DNA of 64,000 nucleotides from Prevotella sp. (GTDB lineage Bacteria; Bacteroidota; Bacteroidia; Bacteroidales; Bacteroidaceae): NCBI GenBank assembly GCA_017412705.1, contig JAFPWS010000026.1, positions 1 to 64,000 of the forward strand, read 5' to 3'. Shown piece by piece: positions 19,142 to 29,500 of this stretch (position 1 is its first letter; each line of letters starts with the position of its first letter). The notes under the pieces were generated by a model. It saw only the letters and a program-made list of their open reading frames with translations, ran no database searches and was not told where the DNA came from. The position numbers and the translations under genes were made by a program.

Positions 19142-19176
19142 AAAAAGCTCACCGAACCTTTTGATTCTAGTGAGCT
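19142..19176 (-). terminator. Terminator of the tRNA-Asp pair
   Basis: Arms 19146-19152 and 19170-19176 pair perfectly (AGCTCAC/GTGAGCT) and the minus strand continues with a T-run. It separates the tRNAs from the SGNH hydrolase start at 19119. Confidence 0.7.
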
Positions 19177-19188
19177 CTTTTTTACTTG

Positions 19189-19262
19189 CGGTGCGTACGA
19201 GACTCGAACTCGTGACCTCCTGCGTGACAGGCAGGCATTCTAACCTACTGAACTAACGCACC
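19189..19262 (-). tRNA. tRNA-Asp (GTC), copy 1
   Basis: 74 nt on the minus strand with a 7-bp acceptor stem (GGTGCGT/ACGCACC), discriminator G, anticodon loop CTGTCAC giving GTC, and TTCGAGT in the T loop. CCA is not encoded. It is identical to the neighbouring copy. Confidence 0.95.
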
Positions 19263-19293
19263 TTGCCGTTGACTTCTTCTGCGACTTCAGAGG

Positions 19294-19367
19294 CGGTGCG
19301 TACGAGACTCGAACTCGTGACCTCCTGCGTGACAGGCAGGCATTCTAACCTACTGAACTAACGCACC
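19294..19367 (-). tRNA. tRNA-Asp (GTC), copy 2
   Basis: Identical 74-nt sequence to the copy at 19189, separated by a 31-bp spacer. It is transcribed first from the promoter at 19398-19428. Confidence 0.95.
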
Positions 19368-19397
19368 TCATTGGTCGCTTCTGTCGTTTAGCGGGTG

Positions 19398-19428
19398 CAA
19401 AGGTACATAGAATTTTCGAATCTGCAAA
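19398..19428 (-). promoter_or_regulatory. tRNA-Asp promoter
   Basis: On the minus strand TTTG then 19 bp then TACCTTTG. It lies 30 bp before the first tRNA, matching a short precursor. Confidence 0.75.
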
Positions 19429-19445
19429 ACTTTTTGGGGAAAAGT

Positions 19446-19958
19446 TTATAAAAATCTTTGCAGCAAGTACGAATCATGATAGCTTCGTCCATCGAAAAGC
19501 CAGTCCTTGAGTCTGGCCTGCTCTTGGAAGCCGTTCTCGCAGAAAAGACGGTAAGCCGCCTTGTTCTGTTCCTCGACTACCGCATAAAGCTGGTGCAGAT
19601 GCAACACACGCAGGGCATAGCGTTCCAGTTCCACCAATGCAGCAGAGGCATAGCCCTGGCGACGATGGGCATCCAGAATGACGATGCCCGTCTCTGCCCG
19701 CTGGTGCCGAGGGTCGAAGTGTACCAGGTCTGCCAATCCTACTGTTTCATCCTGCTCGTTCACGATGACCAGACGCACCTGGCGGTCAGCGTAGATGTCG
19801 TCACTCGAGGTTGCAATGTAATCGTGCAGCGTATAGCGTGAATAAGGCACATTGGTGGCACCAACGTTCCACAACTGGGTATCGTTCTCGATACGATAGA
19901 GCAGGTCAAGATCTTCTGGCTCAATGGCGCGAAGCCGTATGGCAGGCAATAATTTCAT
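19446..19958 (-). CDS. GNAT acetyltransferase
   Basis: 170 aa with the RimJ/SpeG-like opening (IRLRAIEPEDLDLLYRIEND), the acetyl-CoA loop near RRQGYASAALVELERYA and the C-terminal AYRLFCENGFQEQARL. It likely N-acetylates a protein or a polyamine; spermidine N-acetyltransferase is a candidate but not certain. It overlaps the glycosyltransferase stop by 4 bp (ATGA-type), so translation is coupled. Confidence 0.85.
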   Translation of the reverse strand: MKLLPAIRLRAIEPEDLDLLYRIENDTQLWNVGATNVPYSRYTLHDYIATSSDDIYADRQVRLVIVNEQDETVGLADLVHFDPRHQRAETGIVILDAHRRQGYASAALVELERYALRVLHLHQLYAVVEEQNKAAYRLFCENGFQEQARLKDWLFDGRSYHDSYLLQRFL

Positions 19959-20824
19959 AAGCTGTTTTTTCGGGGGTCAATAAAATGTCGGAGGCGTTCG
20001 CCTAACATCTGCAACAGTGCCATCGTGGCCCGGAAGTAGATGGCAGTCTTGATGGGTATGGAGAAGAAGAAGCTAAGATGGCCGTAATGCTTGCGGAAGA
20101 AGATGAGCATAGCCTGATAGAAGGTATGGACATAGCGGAACGACGACTTCTGGGTCGACCCTCCTTTATAGTGAATGATGTCCAGGGGCAGGTACCAGTT
20201 CTGCCAGCCTCCCTTCAGCAGGCGATACGACAGGTCAATGTCCTCGCCATACATAAAGAAGTCTTCATCGAGCAGTCCCACCTCGTCAAGGGCTTTCCGG
20301 CGTAACATGCAGTAGGCTCCGCTGATGACCTCTATCTGTCCCGGCTGGTCCCATGGCAGATAACTCATATAGTAACGACGTGTAAAGCCCAGCATCTTGA
20401 GCATGGCCACCCAGGGAGTAGGAATGGCACGTCGTGACTCGGGGGCGGGAATGCCCTCCCGGGTCAGCATGCGCACCCCTGCCCCACCCACCTTGGGGTG
20501 TGCGTCGAGGAATGCCAGTGTCTCGCGGATGGTAGGCTCATAGACCACCGTATCAGGATTCAGCAGCAAGACATATTCTGCCTCCGATTGCCTGATAGCC
20601 TGATTGTTGGCACGGGCAAAGCCAACATTCTCCTTGTTGGCGATGAAGTGTACCTCAGGATGACGAGGGCGCAACGTCTCCACCGTTCCGTCAGAAGAGC
20701 AGTTATCCACCACATACACCTCAGCGTCAAGCCCCTCTGTAGCCTTACGGACACTCTGCAAGCACTCGTCCAGTAGCTGGCAGACGTTGTAGCTGACGAC
20801 GACTATGCAGACTTTCTTGGCCAT
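19955..20824 (-). CDS. Family 2 glycosyltransferase (rhamnosyltransferase-like)
   Basis: 289 aa starting MAKKVCIVVVSYN. GT2 marks are VVSYNVCQLLDECLQSV, VDNCSSDGT, NKENVGFARANNQAI and the acceptor-metal motif LLLNPDT, then the GAYCMLRRKALDEVGLLDEDFFMYGEDIDLSYR block. The C-terminal third has a hydrophobic stretch, suggesting membrane association. It probably adds a sugar to lipopolysaccharide or exopolysaccharide. A longer in-frame start exists at 20983, but it lies within the small membrane protein; ATG 20824 is favoured. Confidence 0.88.
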   Translation of the reverse strand: MAKKVCIVVVSYNVCQLLDECLQSVRKATEGLDAEVYVVDNCSSDGTVETLRPRHPEVHFIANKENVGFARANNQAIRQSEAEYVLLLNPDTVVYEPTIRETLAFLDAHPKVGGAGVRMLTREGIPAPESRRAIPTPWVAMLKMLGFTRRYYMSYLPWDQPGQIEVISGAYCMLRRKALDEVGLLDEDFFMYGEDIDLSYRLLKGGWQNWYLPLDIIHYKGGSTQKSSFRYVHTFYQAMLIFFRKHYGHLSFFFSIPIKTAIYFRATMALLQMLGERLRHFIDPRKNSL

Positions 20825-21042
20825 ACAAAGGGCAGGCATAATAGGAGGATAACGCCCAAGTAGAAGAACGGGGTGGTCTGATAGACTGCATAGAGCAGTG
20901 CGTTGAGCAACAGTGGAGCGACAATGAGTCCCAGGCGTAGCCAGCGACTCTTTTTGAACAGGCGCAAGGCCAGATAGGCACACAGCAGCGTTGCCAGCTC
21001 CATGAACGTCGTCAACAGAAATTGTAATGTCTCAGCATTCAT
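20803..21042 (-). CDS. Small membrane protein
   Basis: 79 aa with three hydrophobic segments (about 7-25, 33-52 and 57-72) separated by short basic loops. It starts 15 bp after recR and ends 22 bp inside the glycosyltransferase, so the operon context supports it as a real gene. I do not recognise the family. It may anchor or assist the GT2 enzyme. Confidence 0.65.
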   Translation of the reverse strand: MNAETLQFLLTTFMELATLLCAYLALRLFKKSRWLRLGLIVAPLLLNALLYAVYQTTPFFYLGVILLLCLPFVWPRKSA

Positions 21043-21057
21043 ATATGTGTATTGTGT

Positions 21058-21678
21058 TTATTTTCCTTCAAAAGGTGTTCTGTTCAGGATGGAGCGTCCC
21101 AGCGTCACCTCATCCGTGTACTCCAGCTCGTCGCCCACGCTGATGCCCCGGGCTATGATGCTCAGTTTGACATCTGTATAGGGAGCCAGCTTGCGGAAGA
21201 TGTAGAAGTTGGTGGTGTCGCCCTCCATCGTAGAGCTAAGGGCCAGGATGACCTCCTTGACCCCACCCTCGCTGACACGGCTGACCAGCGAGTCAATCTC
21301 CAAATCCGACGGTCCGATGCCGTCCATGGGTGAGATAACGCCTCCCAGCACATGGTACAACCCCGTGAACTGCTGCGTATTCTCAACAGCCATCACGTCC
21401 TGGATGTTCTCCACCACACAGATGGTAGTGCTGTCGCGTCGTGGGTCGTTGCAGATAGGACAGGTGTCGCTGTCACTGATGTTATGACACACATGACAAT
21501 ACTTGACCTCCTGCTTCAAACGCCCCACGGCATCGGCAAACTGCGCCACATCGTCTGCATCCTGACGCAGCAGGTGGAGCACCAGACGCAAGGCTGTCTT
21601 GCGTCCTATGCCGGGCAGCTTGGAGAACTCCTGCACAGCCTTTTCCAGCAGTTGGGATGGATATTGTTGCTGTATCAT
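21058..21678 (-). CDS. recR: Recombination mediator RecR
   Basis: Works with RecO and RecF in gap repair. The 206-aa protein has the N-terminal helix-hairpin-helix ([20 protein letters not shown]), the four-cysteine zinc finger [16 protein letters not shown] and a Toprim domain starting [14 protein letters not shown]. Its start overlaps the ABC-F stop by 4 bp. Family length is normal (about 200 aa). Confidence 0.96.
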   Translation of the reverse strand: MIQQQYPSQLLEKAVQEFSKLPGIGRKTALRLVLHLLRQDADDVAQFADAVGRLKQEVKYCHVCHNISDSDTCPICNDPRRDSTTICVVENIQDVMAVENTQQFTGLYHVLGGVISPMDGIGPSDLEIDSLVSRVSEGGVKEVILALSSTMEGDTTNFYIFRKLAPYTDVKLSIIARGISVGDELEYTDEVTLGRSILNRTPFEGK

Positions 21679-23456
21679 GATTCTATCTCACTTAGTTCCA
21701 GCCAGCGCATGGACTTCTCGTCCAGCTCGTCCTTCAGCAGCGGCAATCGCTTGCTTTTCTCTGTCAGCTCGTCTATACTGAGCGTCCCGCTGCACAGAGC
21801 CTCCTCCAGCTGGTGCTGTTCTTCTTCCAATGCAGCAATGTCTTTCTCCAGCTGTTCCATCTCGCGCTTTTCCTTGTACGACAGCCGCCTGCGGTCGTCG
21901 TGGCGATAGTCGGTCTTGGCTGCCTCCGCTGGTTTTCCTGCTTTCCCGGTTTTTCCGGCATCGCCTGACTCCTCCAACGCCGCCCATTGGCGATACTGCG
22001 TATAGTTGCCCGGGAAGTCCTTGATGTCGCCCTGACCTCTGAACACCAGCAGATGGTCAACCACCTTGTCCATGAAATAGCGGTCGTGGCTGACCACGAT
22101 GACGCAGCCCGGGAAGTCTTGAAGGTACTCCTCCAGAATCTGCAGCGTCACGATGTCAAGGTCGTTCGTAGGCTCGTCTAAGACCAGGAAGTTCGGATTG
22201 CGCATCAGCACAGTGCAGAGGTACAGCTTGCGACGCTCACCTCCGCTGAGCTTGTACACATAGTTATACTGCTGCTCGTTGTTAAAGAGGAAATGCTGTA
22301 ACAGCTGCGAGGCGGATAGCTTACGCCCGCCACCCAAGTCTACGTATTCGGCAATGTCGCGAATGACGTCGATGACCTTCTTCTGCTCGTCAAACTGCAA
22401 ACCCTCCTGCGAGAAATAGCCAAAGCGTACAGTGTCCCCAATGATGATACGCCCCTCGTCGACAGGCAGCTGTCCTAACAGCATCTTGATAAAGGTCGAC
22501 TTGCCTGTACCGTTATTGCCCACGATGCCCATCTTCTCGAAGCGCGAGAAGTTATAGTAGAAGTCCTTCAGGATAATGGTGTCGTCAAAGCGTTTGGAGA
22601 TATACTGGCACTCGAAAATCTTGCTACCTATATATATATTAGAGGCCTTCAACCTCAGCTGGCGTTCCTCAAGACGCTGCTTGGCCACCTTCTCCAGTTC
22701 ATAGAAGGCTTCCTCCCGATAGCGGGCCTTATGGCCGCGAGCCTGCGGCATGCGTCGCATCCACTCCAGCTCGGTACGATACAGGTTGTTGGCACGGGCT
22801 ATCTCTGCCCGCTTGTTGTCGATGCGCTCCTGGCGTTTCTCCAAGTAGTAGGCATAGTTGCCGCGATAGGTATAGACAGTATGGTCGTCAAGCTCAAGGA
22901 TGACCGAGCACACACGGTCCAGGAAGAAACGGTCGTGGGTCACCATGAGCAAGGTGCGATGGCCTCGTCCCAAGTAGCCCTCCAACCACTCTATCATCTC
23001 CAGATCCAGATGGTTGGTAGGCTCGTCGAGAATGATGAGGTCTGGCTCCGTCAGCAGCACGTTAGCCAGTGCCACACGCTTCTGCTGACCGCCACTCAGC
23101 TGCCCCATCTTCTGATGCAAGTCCCTGATCTTCAGCTGCGTCAGCACCTGCTTGGCCTTCAGCACCTTTTCCTCCTCCCCCTGATGATTGAAACAGGCGT
23201 CGAGCACGGTCTCGTCAGGGTCGAACTGGGGCGACTGCTCCAGGAAGCCCACCTTCAGGTCACGACGGAACACGATGTCGCCGCTGTCGTAACCCTCCTT
23301 GCCGGCAAGGATGGAGAGCAGCGTCGACTTTCCCGTGCCGTTCTTCGCTATCAGTCCCACCTTCTGGCCTTCGCCAATGGAGAAGCTGATATCGCGAAAC
23401 AGCGTCAGGGCGCCAAACGACTTGGTCAGGTGTTGTACGTCGAGATAGGGGGTCAT
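21675..23456 (-). CDS. ABC-F family ATPase (Uup-like)
   Basis: 593 aa with two nucleotide-binding domains and no membrane segments. Walker A motifs are [11 protein letters not shown]-like (AKNGTGKS near 37) and [11 protein letters not shown], with signatures LSGGQQKR and LSGGERRK and Walker [13 protein letters not shown] and [11 protein letters not shown]. The linker between the domains is basic. A C-terminal Lys/Glu-rich coiled coil (about 540-590) follows an Ala/Gly/Lys linker, as in Uup. It probably acts on ribosomes or DNA. engB lies 34 bp upstream. Confidence 0.93.
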   Translation of the reverse strand: MTPYLDVQHLTKSFGALTLFRDISFSIGEGQKVGLIAKNGTGKSTLLSILAGKEGYDSGDIVFRRDLKVGFLEQSPQFDPDETVLDACFNHQGEEEKVLKAKQVLTQLKIRDLHQKMGQLSGGQQKRVALANVLLTEPDLIILDEPTNHLDLEMIEWLEGYLGRGHRTLLMVTHDRFFLDRVCSVILELDDHTVYTYRGNYAYYLEKRQERIDNKRAEIARANNLYRTELEWMRRMPQARGHKARYREEAFYELEKVAKQRLEERQLRLKASNIYIGSKIFECQYISKRFDDTIILKDFYYNFSRFEKMGIVGNNGTGKSTFIKMLLGQLPVDEGRIIIGDTVRFGYFSQEGLQFDEQKKVIDVIRDIAEYVDLGGGRKLSASQLLQHFLFNNEQQYNYVYKLSGGERRKLYLCTVLMRNPNFLVLDEPTNDLDIVTLQILEEYLQDFPGCVIVVSHDRYFMDKVVDHLLVFRGQGDIKDFPGNYTQYRQWAALEESGDAGKTGKAGKPAEAAKTDYRHDDRRRLSYKEKREMEQLEKDIAALEEEQHQLEEALCSGTLSIDELTEKSKRLPLLKDELDEKSMRWLELSEIES

Positions 23457-23490
23457 TCTTCTTACGATAGTTCGTTATTACGATATAACG

Positions 23491-24093
23491 CTATTTCGAT
23501 AATTCTCTGTTAATCTGCTCAATATAGTTCAGCACCTCTGCCCTGCCCTCCTTCTTCTCTGCAGAGGTCAGGAACATAGGCGGCATCTCCTCCCAGGTCT
23601 CTGAAAGTGTCTTCCTGTACGCCTCCATAGCCTGGCGGGCCTTGTTGGCTGTCAGCTTGTCGGCTTTGGTAAACACAATGCTGAAAGGAACACCCGACAT
23701 GCCCAGCCACTCAATGAACTCAAGGTCTATCTTCTGAGGCTCCAGACGGATATCCACCAGCAAAAAGACATTCACCAACTGCTCCCTTTGCAGAATGTAG
23801 CCGCGAATCATCTGGTCCAGACGGTCTGTCTCCTTCTTCGACCGCTTCGCATAGCCATAGCCGGGCAGGTCTACCAAATACCACTCCTTATTAATAATAA
23901 AGTGGTTGATGAGCAACGTCTTACCCGGCGTCGACGAGGTCTTCGCCAGCTTCCTGTTGTTCGTCAGCATATTAATGAGGCTCGACTTGCCCACATTTGA
24001 ACGTCCTATAAAAGCGTACTCGGGCTTGGTGTCCTGGGGGCACATGCCTACCACAGGAGCCGAGAGCGTAAATTCTGCTTGCTTGATTTCCAT
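23491..24093 (-). CDS. engB: Ribosome biogenesis GTP-binding protein EngB/YsxC
   Basis: Essential GTPase for 50S assembly. It is 200 aa with G1 [10 protein letters not shown] near 31-40, the G2 region STPGKT, G3 DLPGYG, G4 TKAD and a G5-like SAEKK. The start [13 protein letters not shown] aligns with the usual EngB N-terminus, and the ATG is at 24093. The promoter -7 box lies only 4 bp upstream of that ATG, so the mRNA is probably leaderless. Confidence 0.95.
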   Translation of the reverse strand: MEIKQAEFTLSAPVVGMCPQDTKPEYAFIGRSNVGKSSLINMLTNNRKLAKTSSTPGKTLLINHFIINKEWYLVDLPGYGYAKRSKKETDRLDQMIRGYILQREQLVNVFLLVDIRLEPQKIDLEFIEWLGMSGVPFSIVFTKADKLTANKARQAMEAYRKTLSETWEEMPPMFLTSAEKKEGRAEVLNYIEQINRELSK

Positions 24094-24097
24094 GCTG

Positions 24098-24129
24098 CAA
24101 AGGTACGAATAAGCGGGAAGAAAACAAAA
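24098..24129 (-). promoter_or_regulatory. engB promoter (leftward half of a divergent pair)
   Basis: TTTTG, 19 bp, TACCTTTG on the minus strand. The -7 box ends 4 bp from the engB ATG. Confidence 0.75.
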
Positions 24130-24143
24130 TAAATCTAAATTTA

Positions 24144-24174
24144 TTTGTTGTTTCGGAAAGTTTTCGTACCTTTG
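24144..24174 (+). promoter_or_regulatory. rho promoter (rightward half of a divergent pair)
   Basis: TTTG at 24144-24147 and TACCTTTG at 24167-24174 with 19 bp spacing. It gives a leader of about 95 nt to the rho ATG at 24274. Confidence 0.8.
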
Positions 24175-24273
24175 CAGCCGAATTACAGAAAACGTGCTTC
24201 CTTCCGCGAAGCATTCTTTCCAAGGTTTTCACAAATCCAACATCGAATCATTAACGAATTACTGTATACTGAC

Positions 24274-26178
24274 ATGTACACAAAAGAAGAATTAGAAAAG
24301 CTTCCTATCCCCGAACTCATGGAGATAGCGAACGAGCTGGATGTCAAGGTGTCGCAGGACGACGAAATGGAGAATGTCATCTATGCCATCCTCGACAAGG
24401 CCGCAGAGAACTCCGCTGCCGGTGTTCCCACACCCAAGCGCAAGCGTACCCGCATCGCTAAAGATAATAATAAGGTATATACGGTCAAGGGTGCCGATGG
24501 CGAGAACCTGGATTCCAAGAAGAAGCCAGGGAAGAAGCAGACCCTCGACTCCGTCATCGCCGACCAAGCCGCTGCCGAGCAAGCTGTCGCAGCAGAAGCT
24601 TCTCCCGAAGAGGAGGCAAAGCCTGCTCCCAAAAAGCGTGGACGCAAGTCGAAGAAGGAGTTGGAAGAGGCTGCTGCTGCCGAGGCTGCCCGCCAAGCGG
24701 CAGAAGCTGCTGCCGCCGAGGCTGCCCCTGCGGTGCCCGAGGCTGAGGCTGTTCCTGAGGCAGAAGCCCCGGAGGCGGAAGCCGAGAACATTGACCCCGA
24801 GGTCATCAGCCAGCTGCAGGAGAAGATGGGCGACCACGCCCAGGCCGACGCCGAAGCCCGCATCCCGGAAGGAGTGTGGGAGGGTGACCCTGGCGACGGC
24901 ACCGATTTTATTACCGTCGTCGACCTTCCCGTAGAAGACCAGGCAGCCATTCCCTCTGTCGACATCTTCGACCGTCCGCTGGCTTCACAGGCCGCCCAAG
25001 ACCCTATGGGTCCGGCAACAAGGAACGACTATGGTCGCAACAATGCCGACTTCGACTTTGCCGACCTCATCACTGCCAATGGCGTGCTGGAGATACTGAC
25101 CGACGGCTACGGTTTCCTGCGCTCGTCAGACTACAACTACCTCTCGTCGCCCGACGACATCTATGTCAACCCGCAGCAAATCAAGCGCTGGGGCCTCAAG
25201 ACAGGCGATGTCATAGCGTGCACCGTACGCCCGCCACACGACAACGAGAAATACTTCGCCCTGTCAACCATCACCACCATCAACGGACGCAATCCCCAGG
25301 AGGTACGCGACCGTGTGGCCTTCGAGCACCTTACTCCCCTTTTCCCCGACGAGAAGTTCACCCTTTGCGGCGACCGGCAGACTACCAATCCCAGCGTCCG
25401 CATCGTCGACCTCTTCTCGCCCATCGGCAAGGGACAGCGTGCACTCATCGTCGCACAGCCCAAGACAGGTAAGACCATCCTCATGAAGGACATTGCCAAT
25501 GCCATTGCCGCCAACCACCCCGAAGCATACATCATGATGCTGCTCATCGACGAGCGCCCAGAGGAGGTGACCGACATGGCCCGCACCGTCAATGCCGAGG
25601 TCATTGCCTCCACCTTCGACGAGCCTGCCGACCGCCACGTCAAGATAGCCGGCATCGTGTTGGAGAAAGCCAAGCGCATGGTAGAGTGCGGCCACGACGT
25701 CGTCATCTTCCTCGACTCCATCACCCGTCTGGCTCGTGCCTACAATACCGTAGCCCCTGCCAGCGGCAAGGTGCTCACCGGCGGTGTCGACGCCAACGCC
25801 CTGCAGAAGCCCAAGCGCTTCTTCGGTGCAGCCCGTAACATCGAGGGAGGCGGCTCGCTGACCATCATTGCCACGGCCCTGACCGATACTGGTTCCAAGA
25901 TGGACGAGGTCATCTTCGAGGAGTTCAAGGGTACCGGCAACTCCGAGCTGCAGCTCGACCGCATGCTGGCCAACAAGCGTGTCTTCCCTGCTGTCAACCT
26001 CGTGCAAAGCTCTACCCGCCGTGACGACCTGCTGCAGGACCAGACCACACTCAACCGCATGTGGATTATCCGCAAGTTCATTGCCGAGATGAACCCCATC
26101 GAAGCCATGAACACCGTCCGCGACCGCCTGGTACAGACCCACTCCAACGAGGAGTTCCTGCTCTCTATGAACGGTTAA
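24274..26178 (+). CDS. rho: Transcription termination factor Rho with long acidic insert
   Basis: Hexameric RNA helicase that ends transcription. The 634-aa protein is about 215 residues longer than E. coli Rho. Domains are a Rho_N helix bundle (1-48), a low-complexity Ala/Glu/Pro-rich and Lys-rich insert (about 50-270), the cold-shock RNA-binding domain ([16 protein letters not shown]), and the ATPase core with [11 protein letters not shown] (Walker A) and [16 protein letters not shown] (Walker B). Start ATG 24274 is required because the promoter lies downstream of an earlier in-frame start. A hairpin follows the stop. Confidence 0.95.
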   Translation: MYTKEELEKLPIPELMEIANELDVKVSQDDEMENVIYAILDKAAENSAAGVPTPKRKRTRIAKDNNKVYTVKGADGENLDSKKKPGKKQTLDSVIADQAAAEQAVAAEASPEEEAKPAPKKRGRKSKKELEEAAAAEAARQAAEAAAAEAAPAVPEAEAVPEAEAPEAEAENIDPEVISQLQEKMGDHAQADAEARIPEGVWEGDPGDGTDFITVVDLPVEDQAAIPSVDIFDRPLASQAAQDPMGPATRNDYGRNNADFDFADLITANGVLEILTDGYGFLRSSDYNYLSSPDDIYVNPQQIKRWGLKTGDVIACTVRPPHDNEKYFALSTITTINGRNPQEVRDRVAFEHLTPLFPDEKFTLCGDRQTTNPSVRIVDLFSPIGKGQRALIVAQPKTGKTILMKDIANAIAANHPEAYIMMLLIDERPEEVTDMARTVNAEVIASTFDEPADRHVKIAGIVLEKAKRMVECGHDVVIFLDSITRLARAYNTVAPASGKVLTGGVDANALQKPKRFFGAARNIEGGGSLTIIATALTDTGSKMDEVIFEEFKGTGNSELQLDRMLANKRVFPAVNLVQSSTRRDDLLQDQTTLNRMWIIRKFIAEMNPIEAMNTVRDRLVQTHSNEEFLLSMNG

Positions 26179-26187
26179 GCAGAATTC

Positions 26188-26217
26188 AACTTTCGCATGC
26201 TCCGCTTGCGAAAGTTT
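26188..26217 (+). terminator. Hairpin after rho
   Basis: Arms 26188-26197 and 26207-26216 pair perfectly over 10 bp with a 9-nt loop. The T-run is short, so efficiency is uncertain. Confidence 0.55.
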
Positions 26218-26325
26218 AGGGGCAAGGGGCATTGCAACGCCACACTCTGTAGAGCAGAGAACACCATCTATACCGCTGAACAATACATTCTTTGGGAAAG
26301 CGACGGCGACCTGGAGCAGCAGGCC

Positions 26326-26352
26326 GAGGCCCGGGCATGACGCCCGGGCCTC
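26326..26352 (-). terminator. GC-rich hairpin after the micro-ORF
   Basis: Perfect 11-bp stem (GAGGCCCGGGC/GCCCGGGCCTC) with a 5-nt loop, 31 bp downstream of the micro-ORF stop on the minus strand. No T-run follows. Confidence 0.5.
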
Positions 26353-26382
26353 ACTGTCTTGCGGTTGTAACGCTGAGGGTTA

Positions 26383-26517
26383 TCAGTATGCTGTGTCGTC
26401 TTCAATGACATGACGGCGAGGAGCACCGGCCGCGTCACTCGCCTCAAGCAGTGGCGAATGCTGCAGCTTGACAACCCTCATGTCGGGGCGGATGTATGCT
26501 TTGTTGTTCTTGTTCAT
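26383..26517 (-). CDS. 44-residue micro-protein downstream of surface lipoprotein
   Basis: Starts 17 bp after the lipoprotein stop. The peptide begins MNKNNKAYIRPDMRVVKL and continues with QHSPLLEASDAA, then basic and acidic residues ending DDTAY. The pattern short Lys/Asn head - Y-I-x-P-x-M-x-V-V-K-L - S-D-A-A resembles small Bacteroidales peptides that accompany secreted proteins, as I recall them. There is no signal peptide or clear ribosome site. The function is unknown. I found it by hand, as it is below usual length cut-offs. Confidence 0.55.
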   Translation of the reverse strand: MNKNNKAYIRPDMRVVKLQHSPLLEASDAAGAPRRHVIEDDTAY

Positions 26518-26534
26518 GTCTGTAAGCATTGCTT

Positions 26535-29500
26535 TTAGTCTTCATATCTGGCCTTGTAAGCCTTCTGCTCTATGCTGCTCGACGACAGGAAGGCGCGGAA
26601 GGCGGGGATGGTGGCTGTGGTTGAAGGGTCGTAATAGTCCCAGCGTCCGTCGCTCACTTGAAGCGCAAAGGCATCCCATGCTAAAGCCTCGTCAGCATCC
26701 CACTGGTCGAAGGTGCCCATCCAGTCGCCTATGGTCTTGCCGCTGCCGTTCTGCCAGTCGGCCACCGAGGCATAGACCTTGCTCGAACCAGGCTCCGCAG
26801 CGGCTATCTTCACGCCCTTGGCACTGAGTGAAACCTTGCCGCTGTTGACCATCACCACGTAGGGCGTTCCGGCGGTGAGCTTCGTCTTGCTCACCTTCTT
26901 AAACACGAACTCTCCACCCGTCACGGCTGCCAGCGTGTAGATAACGGCCTGACCCGAGTTGATGGCCGTCGTGAGGTCGAGCTCGTAGGGCAGGCACACC
27001 GTGTAGGGCGTCGGCGTGTAGTCGCCGTCGCTGCCCACCTTGGCTTGCAGGCTGCGGCTGTAGCGGATGTTCACCCACTGGTCTACGTACTGTTTCAACA
27101 TGTCAGTGTTAGCCTGTGTGTCCTTGATATAGACGTTCACGTCGGTGCTATGCTCTGGCATGGTGAAGAAGCCCGTATAGGGGTTGGCCATTGAGCAGTT
27201 GACTTCATGAGCCTCTTTAACACTGATGGCACCTGTCAGATTCCAGCAATAAGCAAACATATGATATGAACTACTGATGTCCCACGTCTGGCTACAATAG
27301 ATAGTGGTCAGGCTCTGACAATCATCAAACATATATCTAACGTCTGTTACTTTACTCATGTCGAAGCCGTCAACATTGAGCGTTGTAAGCATTTTGCAAC
27401 CAGAGAACATTAATCCCATGTTGGTGACCTCGCTGGTGTTCAGGTTCTCAAGGCCCTCGATGGTTGTCAAGTTATTGAAATTAAGGAACCACTTATATAG
27501 GCACTTGGGGCGAATCTCGGCAAAACTCTCGTCAATAACCACGCGGTTGCGCCAACCCCAATATGTGTTAGTCCATCCAGGTCCATAGTCGTAGCTAACC
27601 GGAGAATTTATTACGTCGTTGCCACTCCATACTTCAGTGATGGTCTGGCCATCCCATGTGTCACCTACATTCTGCACTGTCGGGTTGCCGATAAAGTAAA
27701 GCGTTCGATTGTCATTGCACCACAAAACCTGAGCAATAGGCTCTCCAGGCTTGGGCTTCTCTACTACAAACGGATCCTTCACCTGTACGCCCTCGTCGTT
27801 GCGCCAGTGGATGCTGAAACTCTTGACACCCTTCGAATTGGCTAAATCCAGCAGCCCTTCATAATTGTCTTTGTTACCAAAGATCTTCTTCGAGTAGTTA
27901 ATGATAGCGCTGATGGCATCGAGGCTCTCCGCTGACTTGTCGGCTATGGTGAATTCGTCGGCATAGATGTCGGGGAACTGCTTACGCACGGCATCCTGCA
28001 AGTACTCTTTGGCGCCAGCCACCTCTGCTCCAACCCACTCATCTACAGTGATGCTCATGCGCCACTTCTGGGTGGCGCGGTTCGGCTGTATCAGCTGCTG
28101 CGAGTGGTTGGAGGTCTGCGTCGTGGTGTATTCATATTTGCTGGGGCGGTTACCCGCACTACCCGATTTATGTGAGTATAGCAGTGCGGCCGTCTGGGGC
28201 TGCGAGGTGATGTTGAAAGTGTATTGTCCTGACGGATTGGCTACCGACCAGCAGATCTCGTTGGCTATGTCGCAGTCGTTCGTCAGGATGTCGGCTGCCG
28301 TCTGGTGCCTGTAGTGCCAAGAACCACCATCCAATGGTTGCGAGAATTGCGGCAGCGTGCCCTTATACGTCCACGTCACCTGATTGCCACTCGTGTTTTT
28401 CACGCCATGGAAATCCTTGCTCGTCTGCGACATGCTCATCGAGAACGACGTGCCATTGGTGGTGCCCCATGAATAGCTGCCGCCGAGGCTGAAACTCGGA
28501 CTCATGCCCAATGTGTTGTTCCATGAAACGCCGGTTGTCGTCGAATGCGAAGATGACGAGCCAATACTGACGCTGGTTGACGACGTGTTGTTGTCGGTGT
28601 CCGGCTTGGAGGCCTCCAATCGGATGCTGCCGCTGCCCGTGAGATTGATTGACGTGATGTACTGAGAGAGGAACGAGCCATACCAGTGGTCATAGTCGCC
28701 ATAGTTCGATGCACTAAACCAATAATTTTCACCCTGTGGCGTTGGCCAGAAAATTTTATATCCCTTCTCATCGCCCATTCTGAGGGTGACGTTCTGCTTC
28801 AGGTAGTAGAAGTCCTTGTTCGTATCCATGTTGTGGACACCCCACGTACGCACAATCATGTTCACGCGGTCGGTGTAATGGCGAGTTTCGTTGTTACAGT
28901 TTCTCCAGTCGATGGCCTCGTTGTAGGTGAACTCCTCGCTGGCATCCATAATGTCGTTGATGGCACTGCCGCCGGCGCGGTGCATGGCGCGGCGCGGAGC
29001 GGACTCCTGGTGCTTCGCCACGCTGGCGTTCAGCCATTCGGCAGCGGCATCGGCCAGCGTGCCGCTGATGTAGGCGGTGCGCTCCGTCTTGGTGGTCACG
29101 GCCTCGGCGTTCGTCGTGTTGCCCTCGCTGTCCTCGGTGTGTACGTAGGCGGTCTGCTCGTCGTCAAAAGCCTGCTGCATGAAGTAGTCCGTCGGGCCAT
29201 AGATGACCATTTCGGACTGCACCTTGTTCAGGTCGTCGTCGCCGCTGCGCGTCGCCATCTGCTCGATGTTGGCCTGTCGCGTCTGGAATCGCTCCAGCAT
29301 CTGCGAGCGGGCAGCAGCGGCTGCTGCCGTCTCACTGCTCAGGTCGAACGTCTCCTCATACTGCAGTTGCTGCAGCTCTATCAGCTTGGCGGCATACAGT
29401 ACGCCGAAATTAAACAATTGCTGTGCTGTGGGACGCTCAATGGCCAGGTAGCCGCCGTCTAACGACAGGCGCACCAGGGCGTCTATGTCGTCAGCACTCA

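Noticed and set aside
25264-26283. Open frame of 339 codons on the minus strand
   Set aside because: Antisense to rho, which is fully supported by motifs.
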